The position numbers were made by a program, and so were the translations under genes. The notes beneath the pieces are model-generated. The model saw only the letters and a program-made list of their open reading frames with translations, was not told where the DNA came from and searched no databases. Shown piece by piece: positions 38,193-47,437 of a stretch of DNA of 64,000 bases. Position 1 is the first letter of the stretch, and each line of letters opens with the position of its first letter. Source of the DNA: Clostridium cibarium (lineage in GTDB: Bacteria; Bacillota; Clostridia; Clostridiales; Clostridiaceae); contig NZ_JACSRA010000006.1 of the NCBI RefSeq assembly GCF_014836335.1, forward strand, positions 62,001 to 126,000, read 5' to 3'.

Positions 38193-39314
38193 ATGAAAAT
38201 TACAGAAAAAGAGATATTATCAAAACTTGATTTAGTTGTTGATAAATTATTAAATTTAGACAGGCCTTCTGATGAAAAAAAGCTAACTGAAGAAGGTGGT
38301 GAAGCCATAGGAATGTTTCCTAGGGATTTTGGAATTCAAGAATGGGACTGGCCTCAGGGAGTAGGCCTATATGGTTTGTTAAGATTAAGTAAATACTATA
38401 AAAACAATAAATATCTAGATTTCTTAAATAATTGGTATAAAAATAACTTAAAGGTTGGGTTACCTTCAAAAAATATTAACACGACCGCTCCATTACTAAC
38501 ATTAGTGGATTTATGCGACCTAGTAGATAATCCTGAATATGAGAAGCTTTGCTTAACATGGGCTGACTGGCTTATGAATTGTCTTCCTCGCACAAAAGAA
38601 GGAGCTTTCCAACATGTTACTAGTGCAAATGGAGATAGACAAGGTGTTAGATTAAATGAAAGTGAAATGTGGATTGATACTCTCTTTATGACTGTTTTAT
38701 TCTTAAATAGGATAGGGCAAAAATACCAAAGGCAAGATTGGATAGATGAATCAATCAATCAAGTATTAGTTCATATAAAATATCTATACGATAAAAAATC
38801 TGGTCTATTTTATCATGGCTGGAGCTTTAACGAGAATTCTAACTTTGGTGAAGTATTCTGGTGCAGAGGAAACTCTTGGTTTGCCTTTGGAATATTAGAT
38901 TATATTGAAATGTTTGATGGAACTTTAAATCCAGGTATAAAAAAGTTCTTGGTTGATACATTTATTGCTCAAGTTAAAGCTTTAGTTAAATATCAATCAA
39001 AATCTGGATTATGGACTACAGTAATAGATGATAGTACAAGCTATGAAGAAGTATCCGGTTCAGCTGCAATTGTAACCGGTATTCTTAGGGGCATAAAACT
39101 TGGTATATTAGATGATAAATATAGAGCCCCAGCTGAAAAAGCAATTATAGCTATATGTAAAAACATAGCAAAAGATGGTACCGTGCTAAATGTTTCTGGT
39201 GGAACTGGCATGGGATATAATAAAGATCATTATAAAAACATTATCATTGCCCCAATGGCATATGGTCAATCGCTTACTATTTGTGCTTTAACTGAAGCAC
39301 TTAATCATTTATAA
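38193..39314 (+). CDS. GH105/GH88-type unsaturated uronyl hydrolase, second copy
   Basis: 373-residue (alpha/alpha)6 barrel enzyme. The catalytic Asp is likely Asp162 in MWIDTLFM; FYHGWSF and FWCRGNSW are family motifs, as in Bacillus YesR/YteR. It is clearly diverged from the copy at 30301, so the two may prefer rhamnogalacturonyl versus galacturonyl substrates. GAGGTGATACT precedes the ATG. Co-transcribed with the msmX-like ATPase and ended by a strong terminator. No signal peptide. Confidence 0.9.
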   Translation: MKITEKEILSKLDLVVDKLLNLDRPSDEKKLTEEGGEAIGMFPRDFGIQEWDWPQGVGLYGLLRLSKYYKNNKYLDFLNNWYKNNLKVGLPSKNINTTAPLLTLVDLCDLVDNPEYEKLCLTWADWLMNCLPRTKEGAFQHVTSANGDRQGVRLNESEMWIDTLFMTVLFLNRIGQKYQRQDWIDESINQVLVHIKYLYDKKSGLFYHGWSFNENSNFGEVFWCRGNSWFAFGILDYIEMFDGTLNPGIKKFLVDTFIAQVKALVKYQSKSGLWTTVIDDSTSYEEVSGSAAIVTGILRGIKLGILDDKYRAPAEKAIIAICKNIAKDGTVLNVSGGTGMGYNKDHYKNIIIAPMAYGQSLTICALTEALNHL

Positions 39315-39328
39315 AGTTCCCCATTTTT

Positions 39329-39372
39329 AAGAGGCTATATCAAAAGTTATTTTGATACAGCCTCTTATTTTA
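39329..39372 (+). terminator. terminator of the msmX-GH105 operon
   Basis: AAGAGGCT(A)TATCAAAA pairs with TTTTGATACAGCCTCTT around a short loop, followed by ATTTT. It closes the pectin locus at its right end. Confidence 0.87.
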
Positions 39373-39417
39373 TGATAACAGTCCAGCAATTGACTAAAAA
39401 AGTAATTACTAAAAATA

Positions 39418-40779
39418 TTATGTATTAAACACTTTTCTTTTCCTTCTAACCATCCAAATTACTATTCCTATAATAAATCCACAAAATGCTGGTAAAATCC
39501 ATCCAAATCCATAATCAAAACCTGGTAAATATAGATGAGCAAATTTAATAATCTGTCCAACTACATTATTTTCTTGCAAAGGTTGTGGAAGAGCCTTACA
39601 GAAATCAAAAAATGCTGCAATACCTGTAAACCCTGTTGTCCATTTATATATGTCACTTTGCTTTTTAATAACAGGTGTTAATAATGATAATATTATTAAT
39701 GTAATAGCTAAAGGATAAAGAAACATTAGTACTGGTATAGATAATTGGATAATGTTATTTAATCCAAAATTAGCAATTGTAAAAGAAAAAATTGTTAATA
39801 TGATAGCATAGCTTCTATATGAAATTGATTTTGGAAACATTTCATTGAACACTTCTGAACAAGAAGTAATTAGACCAATAGCTGTCTTTGCACATGCTAT
39901 TCCTACAATCGCTGCTAATAACACTGTACCTATAAATCCAAAATAATGATTACTAACTCCAGATAAAATACTTCCTCCGTTATCAGCACGACTTACGCTA
40001 CCTAAACTTGTAGCTCCCATATATGCTAGCGACCCATAAATAATAGTCATACCAATAACACTAACTAACCCTGACTTGCACGTCTCAATAGCTATAGAAT
40101 TAGAATCTTTAACACCTAACTTTTGTATATTTGAAATAATAATAATAGCAAAGGCTAAAGATGCTAAAGCATCCATTGTATTATATCCATCTAGCAAACC
40201 AGTAAATAATGGCTGAGTAGCATAATTCCCTTGAGGAGTATACTGACTTCCCTGTCCCATTGGACTTACAAATGTAGCTATTAATAAAATAGATAAAAGT
40301 ACTAAAAAAATAGGAGTCAGATATTTACCTACCCAATCTAAAATTCTTCCTGGTCGTAATGAAAAATAAAGAGTAAAAGCAAAAAATATAAATGTAAAAA
40401 TAATTAATCCTAATTTCAAATATTCGTCTGAAATAAAAGGATGAATTCCAACTTCAAAAGCAACTGTAGCAGTACGTGGAATTGCAAAAAGAGGTCCAAT
40501 TGTTAGGTATAATACGAATGTGAATATCTTAGCATACCTTGAACTAATAGGCTTAGCCATATCTATTAAACTTTCACTTTTGGATAGTGCTGATGCAACT
40601 ATTCCAATCATAGGTAATCCTACACCTGTAATTAGGAAACCAATAGTAGCAATAAAAGTATTACTTCCAGCTTCTTGTCCCATATGCACTGGAAAAATCA
40701 AATTACCAGCACCAAAAAATAATCCAAATAATAATGATCCTATCAATAAGTTCTGTTTAAAACTTAGTTTTTCTTTCAT
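39418..40779 (-). CDS. brnQ: branched-chain amino acid carrier BrnQ
   Basis: 453-residue cation-coupled importer for leucine, isoleucine and valine. About 12 membrane segments; the start LLIGSLLFGLFFGAGNLIFP and AIPRTATVAFEVG are LIVCS family signatures. AGGAGGG precedes the ATG. It stands alone between the plus-strand pectin operon and a plus-strand unknown gene; I looked for a leucine-type T-box in the 247-base upstream gap and saw none. Confidence 0.94.
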   Translation of the reverse strand: MKEKLSFKQNLLIGSLLFGLFFGAGNLIFPVHMGQEAGSNTFIATIGFLITGVGLPMIGIVASALSKSESLIDMAKPISSRYAKIFTFVLYLTIGPLFAIPRTATVAFEVGIHPFISDEYLKLGLIIFTFIFFAFTLYFSLRPGRILDWVGKYLTPIFLVLLSILLIATFVSPMGQGSQYTPQGNYATQPLFTGLLDGYNTMDALASLAFAIIIISNIQKLGVKDSNSIAIETCKSGLVSVIGMTIIYGSLAYMGATSLGSVSRADNGGSILSGVSNHYFGFIGTVLLAAIVGIACAKTAIGLITSCSEVFNEMFPKSISYRSYAIILTIFSFTIANFGLNNIIQLSIPVLMFLYPLAITLIILSLLTPVIKKQSDIYKWTTGFTGIAAFFDFCKALPQPLQENNVVGQIIKFAHLYLPGFDYGFGWILPAFCGFIIGIVIWMVRRKRKVFNT

Positions 40780-41026
40780 AAATAGCCCTCCTAAAATGCC
40801 TGTTAATTATTAAAAGTTATTTTGTTTTTTTGTCAAGTTTCTTTTTCCCCAACAATTTAATAATGTAGTGAATCATTTTTTCTATTATAATACACTTATA
40901 CACATTAGTAAAACTTATTCTTTTTTCTAGAACTGGAGAGTCTTAAAATTAAAACAACTTCAAAGTAGCATATTTATTATTCATGAATATAATATTAACG
41001 ACTAAATTATTTAGGAGTAAATAAAA

Positions 41027-42073
41027 ATGATGAGAGACAAAGATAATACTTACGAAGATGATATGGAGTTTGTAGATTTTGAAATATCTCCTATGCCTTA
41101 TGAACCTCTACAAAGGGAACCACCATTTATTCCAATGCCTAATGATATGTTTCCACCAATAGACAATTATGACAATTATCCTAAAGGAAACTTTTACCCA
41201 CCAGGTACTGATTTTGAAGCACCTGTAGCACCTCATTCACCACCACCAAACTACATTCCTAGTAAAAAAGATAAGGGAGTTCAAAGTTTTTATGGTGCTA
41301 GCGATAATATACAAACAAAGGCTGTTGACCCAATGTCAATAAGATTTTGTCTTTTCAAATACACATATATTTGGGAGACTAATGGTAGAAGCTACTGGGC
41401 TTTTTTAATCAATGTCAGCAGAGTTTCCATATCTGGCTTCAAATGGAGAGGACGTAATTGGGTTTATTTTGGATTATCACTAAGAAGAATTGATTCTTTC
41501 GTATGTTATAGATCAGATACTAGCAACGCTTGCGAAAATTGTATTAACTCCGAAGAAAATAATACTCCATCAATTTATAAAAAAGATTACTATTTAAACG
41601 GAAGCAGAAATGTTTTCACTGAAACTTTAGCTTCCATAGATATTCCTGAAGTTACAGAAGACTTAATTACTCAAACTATTGGTTACATTGATAATAATAA
41701 TATCCAAACTGAAGTTCCATGTACCAAAATACGTAACATTGGATATAGAATCAACCTGGAAGTAACTTATCCAAGCAATTACGATTCTAGTTTAAAAAAG
41801 GAAATAAATAATTTATGTGAAGAAGCAAGTACAGAACTTCATAAAATTATTTCATCAACTAGAAATACTGCCGATTCATCTACCCCTTTAGAAACATTTA
41901 ATTCTTCAGTTTCCCTAATTCCTAATTTACTTAATACATTTACAACTTCATTTAATTCTAAATTCAATATTCTAAACTCATCTAGAAGTAATTATGATAT
42001 AACTTGTTCTATAAGAAAAGAAATAATTCAAAGTGACTGGAAGCCTTATTATAATAATATTTATTATTACTAA
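41027..42073 (+). CDS. unknown protein with proline-rich N-terminus
   Basis: 348 residues, no recognised function. Residues about 15-90 are acidic and proline-rich (EISPMPYEPLQREPPFIPMP), then comes a compact segment at 105-160 rich in Trp, Tyr and Arg (FKYTYIWETNGRSYWAF, FKWRGRNWVYFG), and a Ser/Thr/Asn-rich C-terminal third. No signal peptide or membrane helix. Similar proteins occur in other clostridia to my recollection, sometimes with the aromatic segment conserved; a spore or surface-layer role is only a guess. AGGAG precedes the ATG-ATG start. Confidence 0.75.
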   Translation: MMRDKDNTYEDDMEFVDFEISPMPYEPLQREPPFIPMPNDMFPPIDNYDNYPKGNFYPPGTDFEAPVAPHSPPPNYIPSKKDKGVQSFYGASDNIQTKAVDPMSIRFCLFKYTYIWETNGRSYWAFLINVSRVSISGFKWRGRNWVYFGLSLRRIDSFVCYRSDTSNACENCINSEENNTPSIYKKDYYLNGSRNVFTETLASIDIPEVTEDLITQTIGYIDNNNIQTEVPCTKIRNIGYRINLEVTYPSNYDSSLKKEINNLCEEASTELHKIISSTRNTADSSTPLETFNSSVSLIPNLLNTFTTSFNSKFNILNSSRSNYDITCSIRKEIIQSDWKPYYNNIYYY

Positions 42074-42094
42074 AGTAAATTTCCCATAAAACAG

Positions 42095-42140
42095 TAAACT
42101 CTTAATAATATTCGAAAATATTATTAAGAGTTTATCTTTT
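42095..42140. terminator. bidirectional terminator between unknown gene and sodA-like gene
   Basis: AAACTCTTAATAATATT pairs with AATATTATTAAGAGTTT around CGAAA; TATCTTTT follows on the plus strand. The genes converge here. Confidence 0.85.
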
Positions 42141-42185
42141 ACAAATTAAAAGTCAGAACAGATTTCTCACACGACTTAAAAAATT

Positions 42186-42803
42186 CTAATTTCCATCACA
42201 ATTTTCATAAAGGCCTTGAACTTTTTCCCAATCAATTACATTCCATATATTTTCCACATAATTCATTCTTAAATTTTTATATTTTAAATAATATGCATGC
42301 TCCCAAACATCTATAGTCAATAAAGGAATAAATCCATCGCTAAGTGGAGAATTTTGATTCAATGTATTTCTTACTGATAAATTACCCGACCTATCTTTAA
42401 CTAAAAAACCATAACCTGATCCAAATTGTCCCATAGCGGCCTCACCTATTTTTGTTTTTAATGTTTCTAAATCACCAAATGTTTTATTTATCTCTTCCAA
42501 GAACTTCCCTTCAGGGGTTTTCTTTGGATTTGGCGAAAGATTTGAGAAATACAAATTATGATTTGCTACTCCTCCACCATTATTCACTACAACTTGCCTA
42601 ATATCTTCTGGTATCTCATTTACATTAGACAGTATATGGCTTAATGTTTTTCCTTTTGCAAACTCTTCATGTCCTATTAAAGTAGTATTTAATGTATCTA
42701 AATATTTTTGAAGATGTTTACTATAGTGCGTCTCTACTGTTTCTGCGTCTATATATGGTTCTAAATCATTATACTCATAAGGTAACTTAATTTTGTCAAA
42801 CAT
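42186..42803 (-). CDS. iron/manganese superoxide dismutase
   Basis: Converts superoxide to oxygen and peroxide. Metal ligands His26, His82 (ANHNLYF), Asp165 and His169 (DVWEHAYY) are all present in 205 residues; N-terminal helical hairpin plus C-terminal alpha/beta domain as in the family. AGGAGTG precedes the ATG. Metal preference (Fe or Mn) is not decided here. It groups with the oxidised-methionine reductase next door as an oxygen-defence pair, useful for an anaerobe. Confidence 0.95.
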   Translation of the reverse strand: MFDKIKLPYEYNDLEPYIDAETVETHYSKHLQKYLDTLNTTLIGHEEFAKGKTLSHILSNVNEIPEDIRQVVVNNGGGVANHNLYFSNLSPNPKKTPEGKFLEEINKTFGDLETLKTKIGEAAMGQFGSGYGFLVKDRSGNLSVRNTLNQNSPLSDGFIPLLTIDVWEHAYYLKYKNLRMNYVENIWNVIDWEKVQGLYENCDGN

Positions 42804-42886
42804 AATATCACTCCTATTGAAAAAAATATTTATTCAATAATTGTTTTATCCTAATATAAATATTCTTATTCAAATTAAGCTTGATG

Positions 42887-43387
42887 CTAGAATATTTTCT
42901 CCCATTTTATATGTTTATTCATTACAGCTACAGCTCTTTCTAAGTATATTTGTTCTGCTTCTGTAAATCTTTCAAATTCATCACTATCTAAATCTAACAC
43001 TCCATACAAGGTATTATCCTTTACTATTGGTACAACAATTTCTGAATTAGATGCTGCATCACAAGCTATATGCCCTTCAAAGTCATGAACATTTTTTATT
43101 AATAATGTCTCTCTATCTAAAGCAGCTGTACCACAAACCCCTTTTCCTATTTCTATTTTTGTGCAAGCTGGCATACCTTGAAAAGGTCCAAGTAACAAAT
43201 TCTCCCCCTTAACAAAATAGAAACCACACCAGTTTATCCTACCTATTAAGGCGCTAATAAGAGCTGTAGCGTTACAAGCCTTTGTTATATCTAAATCTTC
43301 ACCTTCTACTAATCCTTCTAACATAACAAGCATAGTTTCGAGTTTACTTTCTAATGTCATATTTTCAAACATTTTTATATCAAACAT
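42887..43387 (-). CDS. GAF-domain free methionine-(R)-sulfoxide reductase
   Basis: 166-residue single GAF domain. Cys75, Cys85 and Cys109 (MPACTKIEIGKGVCG, HIACDAAS) have exactly the 10- and 24-residue spacings of the three catalytic cysteines in E. coli fRMsr, so catalysis is expected: reduction of free methionine-R-sulfoxide with thioredoxin. The ATG at 43387 lacks a good ribosome site; the only strong one (AGAGGTGA near 43436-43443) is about 50 bases upstream with an inverted repeat TAAGAG/CTCTTA between. No in-frame start lies nearer to it. Confidence 0.9.
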   Translation of the reverse strand: MFDIKMFENMTLESKLETMLVMLEGLVEGEDLDITKACNATALISALIGRINWCGFYFVKGENLLLGPFQGMPACTKIEIGKGVCGTAALDRETLLIKNVHDFEGHIACDAASNSEIVVPIVKDNTLYGVLDLDSDEFERFTEAEQIYLERAVAVMNKHIKWEKIF

Positions 43388-43518
43388 TTTATATTTAATA
43401 AGAGCTATAAGTAATTATAAAACTCTTACTAAAAATTCACCTCTTTTCTTTTTATGATCATATCTTTATTTAAAATACTCCATTTCAGTTATATAACTTA
43501 TATATAATCTTCAAAAAA

Positions 43519-43899
43519 TTATTCATATAATTCCAAAGGTAATCCATCTGGATCGCTAAAAAATGTAAATTTCTTTTCAGTAAATTCATCAATCCTTATT
43601 GGTTCTACCTCGATTCCATTACTCTCCAATTCCTTAGCTACTTCTTCCACATTATCAACTTGAAAAGCTAAGTGCCTTAATCCACATGCCTCAGGATAAC
43701 TTGGTCTACTAGGGCTATCAGGAAAAGAAAATAGTTCAATTTGGTTATCTCCAAGTTTTAAATCCAACTTATAAGAATCTCTTTCTTTCCTATATACTTC
43801 TCTAATCACTTCTAATCCTAATATTTTTGTATAAAATTCCTTTGATTTCTTATAATCCGAACAAATTATTGCCACATGATGTATTTTCTTTAGTATCAT
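43519..43899 (-). CDS. VOC-family glyoxalase-like protein (GloA2/YaeR type)
   Basis: About 126 residues, two beta-alpha-beta-beta-beta units. HHVAIICSDYKKSKEFYTK, LRHLAFQV and DPDGLPLELYE match the YaeR-type metal-binding VOC family; likely metal ligands are in HHV, ELF, LRH and LELYE. I start at the ATG at 43899 because AAGGAGG is five bases upstream; the frame extends to 43914. The substrate is unknown; lactoylglutathione-type chemistry is not assured in clostridia. Confidence 0.85.
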   Translation of the reverse strand: MILKKIHHVAIICSDYKKSKEFYTKILGLEVIREVYRKERDSYKLDLKLGDNQIELFSFPDSPSRPSYPEACGLRHLAFQVDNVEEVAKELESNGIEVEPIRIDEFTEKKFTFFSDPDGLPLELYE

Positions 43900-43938
43900 A
43901 AGTTCCTCCTTCATCTAACTTGAAAATTTTAATATTCT

Positions 43939-44691
43939 TTAAAGTCTATTTAACATTTCTATTGTTTTTTTAGCTGCTATATCCATTTGCTCTTCATTAC
44001 CTATTGTTGCTTTACTATCACCAGATTGAACTCCATAATCACCAAATTGTGCATGGTTTCCTCCTTCTATTTCAACAAATTCAGCATCTTTTGGAAGTTT
44101 TGCTCCTTTTACTTTATTTAAATCTGCAACACCATCATTATTTCCCCATATACTTAATACTTTTTTATCTACTCCTTCTAGTTCATCACCTTCTGGATAA
44201 GAAGCATATAACACTATTCCCTTTATCTTTTCTTGATTTGATGCATATTTGCTTGCCATTACTCCACCAAGAGAATGTCCACCAATAGCCCATTCATCTA
44301 TATCTGAATATAAATTGATAACTTCATCCGCTTTATCTGGTGAAAATATAGCAAAATTTAACGGCATTTTAACTATTACCACTTTATAGCCAGCCTCTGC
44401 TATCTTTTTACATAGCGGGGAATATGCCTCTGCTTCTACCTTTGCTCCTGGATAAAAAACAAATCCTTTTGTAGGAGTTTTATTCTCTGGAGTAAAAACT
44501 ATAAAATTATCATCTGTAACTTTTATAGAATCATTACTTTTTAGTGCCATAGCTGCAATACTTTTATAATCATAGGATCTACTCATCCAAAATATAATTC
44601 CTCCAACAGCCACAACTAGTATACAAGTTATTAGAAATAATAGTTTTCTTAACCTTTTAGACTTTATTCCCTTAATTTGTGCCCTTTTCAA
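43939..44691 (-). CDS. membrane-anchored alpha/beta hydrolase
   Basis: 250 residues: basic N-terminus, one membrane helix at about 17-36, then an alpha/beta hydrolase domain on the outer face. GGHSLGG carries the nucleophile Ser, SIWGNNDG the acid and GGNHAQFG the His. It resembles the compact alpha/beta-hydrolase-5 group. The start is a TTG at 44691 seven bases after AGGAGG. Natural substrate unknown; no partner genes, though the VOC gene follows closely. Confidence 0.85.
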   Translation of the reverse strand: MKRAQIKGIKSKRLRKLLFLITCILVVAVGGIIFWMSRSYDYKSIAAMALKSNDSIKVTDDNFIVFTPENKTPTKGFVFYPGAKVEAEAYSPLCKKIAEAGYKVVIVKMPLNFAIFSPDKADEVINLYSDIDEWAIGGHSLGGVMASKYASNQEKIKGIVLYASYPEGDELEGVDKKVLSIWGNNDGVADLNKVKGAKLPKDAEFVEIEGGNHAQFGDYGVQSGDSKATIGNEEQMDIAAKKTIEMLNRL

Positions 44692-44812
44692 CTAATATCC
44701 TCCTAACAAATATTTTTTATTGGTTGATTTAATTTCTTGTATATTTTATTATATACAAAAGGTGATATTTATTCAAAACAAATGATATCATAACAGATAG
44801 GTAGGTGAGCAA

Positions 44813-46048
44813 ATGAATAATATTTTAAATGAGGCAAATAAATGCCTTATATGTAAGAACCCTAGATGTCAAAAAAATTGTCCAATTAATACTCCAATCC
44901 CTGAAATCATAACTCTTTACAAAGAAGATAAAATCAAAGAAGCTGGAAAGATACTTTTCGAGAACAATCCATTATCTGCTCTATGTGCAATAGTATGTCC
45001 TCATGAAGATCAATGTAGAGGTAATTGTATTAAAGGGATAAAAGGAGAACCTGTACGTTTTCATGATATTGAAAAAGATATTTCTACTAGTTACTTAGAA
45101 AATGTTAATTTTGAAAAACCTAAAAGTAATGGAATAAAAGTTGCCGTAGTCGGATCAGGTCCTGCTGGTATAACAGCAGCTTTTGAATTAGCTCTTAAAG
45201 GGTATGAAGTTACTATCTTTGAAAAAAATGAAAAAATTGGTGGTATTTTAACTTATGGTATTCCTGCCTTTAGGTTACCAAAAACTTATATAACACTTCT
45301 TGAAAAACACTTAAAACAATTAGGCGTAAAAATTAAGATTAATTCTGTAGTAGGCCCAATAACAACATTAGATAAATTATTTGAAGATGGCTATAAATCT
45401 ATATTTATAGGTACAGGAGTTTGGAATCCAAAAACTTTAGGAATTAGTGGTGAAAGTCTTGGACACGTACACTATGCTATCGATTATTTAAGAAGTCCAA
45501 AATTATACGATATTGGTGATAATATTATCGTATTAGGAGCTGGTAATGTTGCTATGGATGCTGCAAGAACAGCTAAATATTATGGGGCAAAAAATGTAAG
45601 CATAGCTTATAGACGTGATTTTGAAGATATGCCTGCCACAAAGCATGAAATTCAGGAAGCAAAAGATGAAGATGTAATCTTTAACACCTTTAAAGCTCCT
45701 GTAAAAATAGTTGATGAAGGCATTATTCTAATTGATACTGAAAAAATTCAAAATGATGATGGAAGTACTTCCATTGTATCTGTTAAAGGAACTGAAAAAC
45801 TATACAAGTGTGATACTGTTTTAATTGCAGTTGGCCAAGTTCCAAGAAATACTATAATCAAAAATAATGAAGGTCTAGAAATCAAGAAGGGTGGATTACT
45901 TCTTACTGATGAATATGGACAAACAACTCGTGATGGAGTATTTGCTTGTGGTGATGTAGCTCATGGTGCTAGTACTGTTATTGAGGCTGTAGTAGCTGCA
46001 AAGAAAATTTCTGAATCTATGGATAATTTTTTACAAAAATTAATTTAA
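44813..46048 (+). CDS. GltD-like NAD(P)-dependent oxidoreductase
   Basis: 411 residues. Two cysteine clusters (Cys11/14/19/23 and Cys58/62/68/72) bind 4Fe-4S centres; VAVVGSGPAGITAAFELA at about 108 is the FAD site and VLGAGNVAMDAA the NAD(P) site, ending with FACGDVAHGASTVIEA. This is the layout of the glutamate synthase small subunit and of dihydropyrimidine dehydrogenase-like flavoproteins. No large glutamate synthase gene is adjacent, so the electron acceptor is unknown. GGTGAG precedes the ATG. Confidence 0.88.
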   Translation: MNNILNEANKCLICKNPRCQKNCPINTPIPEIITLYKEDKIKEAGKILFENNPLSALCAIVCPHEDQCRGNCIKGIKGEPVRFHDIEKDISTSYLENVNFEKPKSNGIKVAVVGSGPAGITAAFELALKGYEVTIFEKNEKIGGILTYGIPAFRLPKTYITLLEKHLKQLGVKIKINSVVGPITTLDKLFEDGYKSIFIGTGVWNPKTLGISGESLGHVHYAIDYLRSPKLYDIGDNIIVLGAGNVAMDAARTAKYYGAKNVSIAYRRDFEDMPATKHEIQEAKDEDVIFNTFKAPVKIVDEGIILIDTEKIQNDDGSTSIVSVKGTEKLYKCDTVLIAVGQVPRNTIIKNNEGLEIKKGGLLLTDEYGQTTRDGVFACGDVAHGASTVIEAVVAAKKISESMDNFLQKLI

Positions 46049-46070
46049 TAAATTAGATTAAAAATATATT

Positions 46071-46107
46071 GACACGGCATTTTCTATATAAAAGATAATA
46101 CCGTGTC
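46071..46107. terminator. convergent terminator between GltD-like and CAP genes
   Basis: GACACGG(C)ATT (46071-46080) pairs with AATACCGTGTC (46097-46107). Tails are AT-rich rather than pure T, but the convergent position supports termination. Confidence 0.7.
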
Positions 46108-46114
46108 TTACTAT

Positions 46115-47140
46115 TTATCTAACAAATTCTTGTGTTGCATAAACTTTATTTCCAACTTTATAAATACCTACTCCTATACCTGTAAACTTATCAGACAAAA
46201 TGTTAGCTCTATGTCCTGGAGAATTCATCCAGTTGTTCATAAATTGGTTTGCTAAAGCATTAGCATCAGATACCCCTCCAATATAGGCAATATTTTCTCC
46301 CCAAGCACTATATCTAACACCATCTTTTTGCATTCTAGTTGTCATAAGATTTCCTTCTGGATCCTCATGTCTAAAATATGCTCTATCCCCCATATCCTGT
46401 GACTTAATTCTAGCATACTTTTCCATTGTTGTACTATATGATAGCGTTGCTACTCCAGCCTTTGCTCTTTCCTGATTTACTCTAGTAAATATCATTTGCT
46501 CAACTTGAGCCATAAACTTATCGCTAGTATTTTGATTTGCAGGCGCCTTAGGTTGTGTCTGACTAGGTGCTGGTGTAGGTGTACTTGGTGTTACTGCCTT
46601 CTGTGAAGGTTGATTTGGTGTCACCTGCTTAGGTATTGGTGTTTGTGCTGCTGGCTGTTTAGGTTCTGCTGGCTGTGTTGGAGCTGGTTGCTCAGTTGGT
46701 GTTTGTGGTACCAATTGTGTGTTTTGCTTATTTTCATCTGTCTCTGTTACTTGTGGAACAGTTGGTGCATTTTCTGTATTATCTGTTGTATTTTGATTTT
46801 CTTTTATACTATTACCTATATCTTGATTAAAATCATCTTGTAAAACATTATTGTTTTGATTTCCTTCTGCAGTATTGTTGCCTTGTACATTATTATTTGC
46901 ATATGCCTGAGTAAAAAATTCTCTAATACCACCAACAATATTGTCATAATTACCTTCAAAAAGAAATCTTATCAATCCCTTTTTTCTTAATATATTTCTC
47001 CTGCTAGTTGAAGTATTAGCATTATCATAATTCGAATAAGAGTAACCTGTGTTATCATTACGGACTGTTGCATAAGTAGTAATTCCTATTTGCTCTAATA
47101 ATAAAGTTGCTATTGCTATAGCAATTAACTTTTTTTTCAT
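46115..47140 (-). CDS. secreted CAP/SCP-domain protein (YkwD type)
   Basis: A signal peptide ends near TTYA; residues about 90-210 form a Pro/Gln/Thr-rich linker typical of wall-spanning regions; the C-terminal 125 residues are a CAP domain (IFTRVNQERAKAGVATLS, YFRHEDPEG, WGENIAYIG, SPGHRANIL) with the His/Glu cavity residues. I start at the ATG at 47140, eight bases after AAGGAG; the GTG at 47149 lies within the ribosome site. Bacterial YkwD-like proteins are secreted and often sporulation- or wall-associated; exact role unknown. Confidence 0.9.
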   Translation of the reverse strand: MKKKLIAIAIATLLLEQIGITTYATVRNDNTGYSYSNYDNANTSTSRRNILRKKGLIRFLFEGNYDNIVGGIREFFTQAYANNNVQGNNTAEGNQNNNVLQDDFNQDIGNSIKENQNTTDNTENAPTVPQVTETDENKQNTQLVPQTPTEQPAPTQPAEPKQPAAQTPIPKQVTPNQPSQKAVTPSTPTPAPSQTQPKAPANQNTSDKFMAQVEQMIFTRVNQERAKAGVATLSYSTTMEKYARIKSQDMGDRAYFRHEDPEGNLMTTRMQKDGVRYSAWGENIAYIGGVSDANALANQFMNNWMNSPGHRANILSDKFTGIGVGIYKVGNKVYATQEFVR

Positions 47141-47378
47141 ATGTACCACTCCTTTTTATATCTAGAAAATTAATTCTATTTATTTCATTAAACAATTTTT
47201 TTTCTATAGTTCTATCATTATAATTATATGCAATTTTTTCGATTTCCTTTTAGTAGATACTTTCTATATATTGATAAATAATCCTAGTGGTAACATATAT
47301 AACTCTTATGGAAACTAATCATAAGCGTAAACTATTCTTTATAATTCCAGTATAATATTTTATGTAAGTTCACATTCT
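47141..47378. other. gene-free upstream region of the CAP gene
   Basis: AT-rich stretch between the CAP start and the hisS terminator. I see the CAP ribosome site at its left end but no clear operator, RNA structure or small gene. Confidence 0.5.
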
Positions 47379-47432
47379 AAAAAAAAGAACCTACTAAAAT
47401 CCATAAAATGAAATTTTAATAGGCTCTTTTTC
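47379..47432 (-). terminator. terminator of hisS
   Basis: AAGAACCTACTAAAAT pairs with ATTTTAATAGGCTCTT; T-runs flank it on both strands. It lies six bases past the hisS stop. Confidence 0.85.
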
Positions 47433-47437
47433 TTTAA

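Noticed and set aside
40780..41026. Possible T-box before the branched-chain carrier gene
   Set aside because: No GTGGNACCGCG-like core, no specifier stem and no terminator; the only T-box core in the window is at 60277-60291.
46500..46850. Repetitive CAAC/TGGT-rich stretch that looks like a simple DNA repeat
   Set aside because: It is in frame and encodes the Pro/Gln/Thr-rich linker of the CAP-domain protein.
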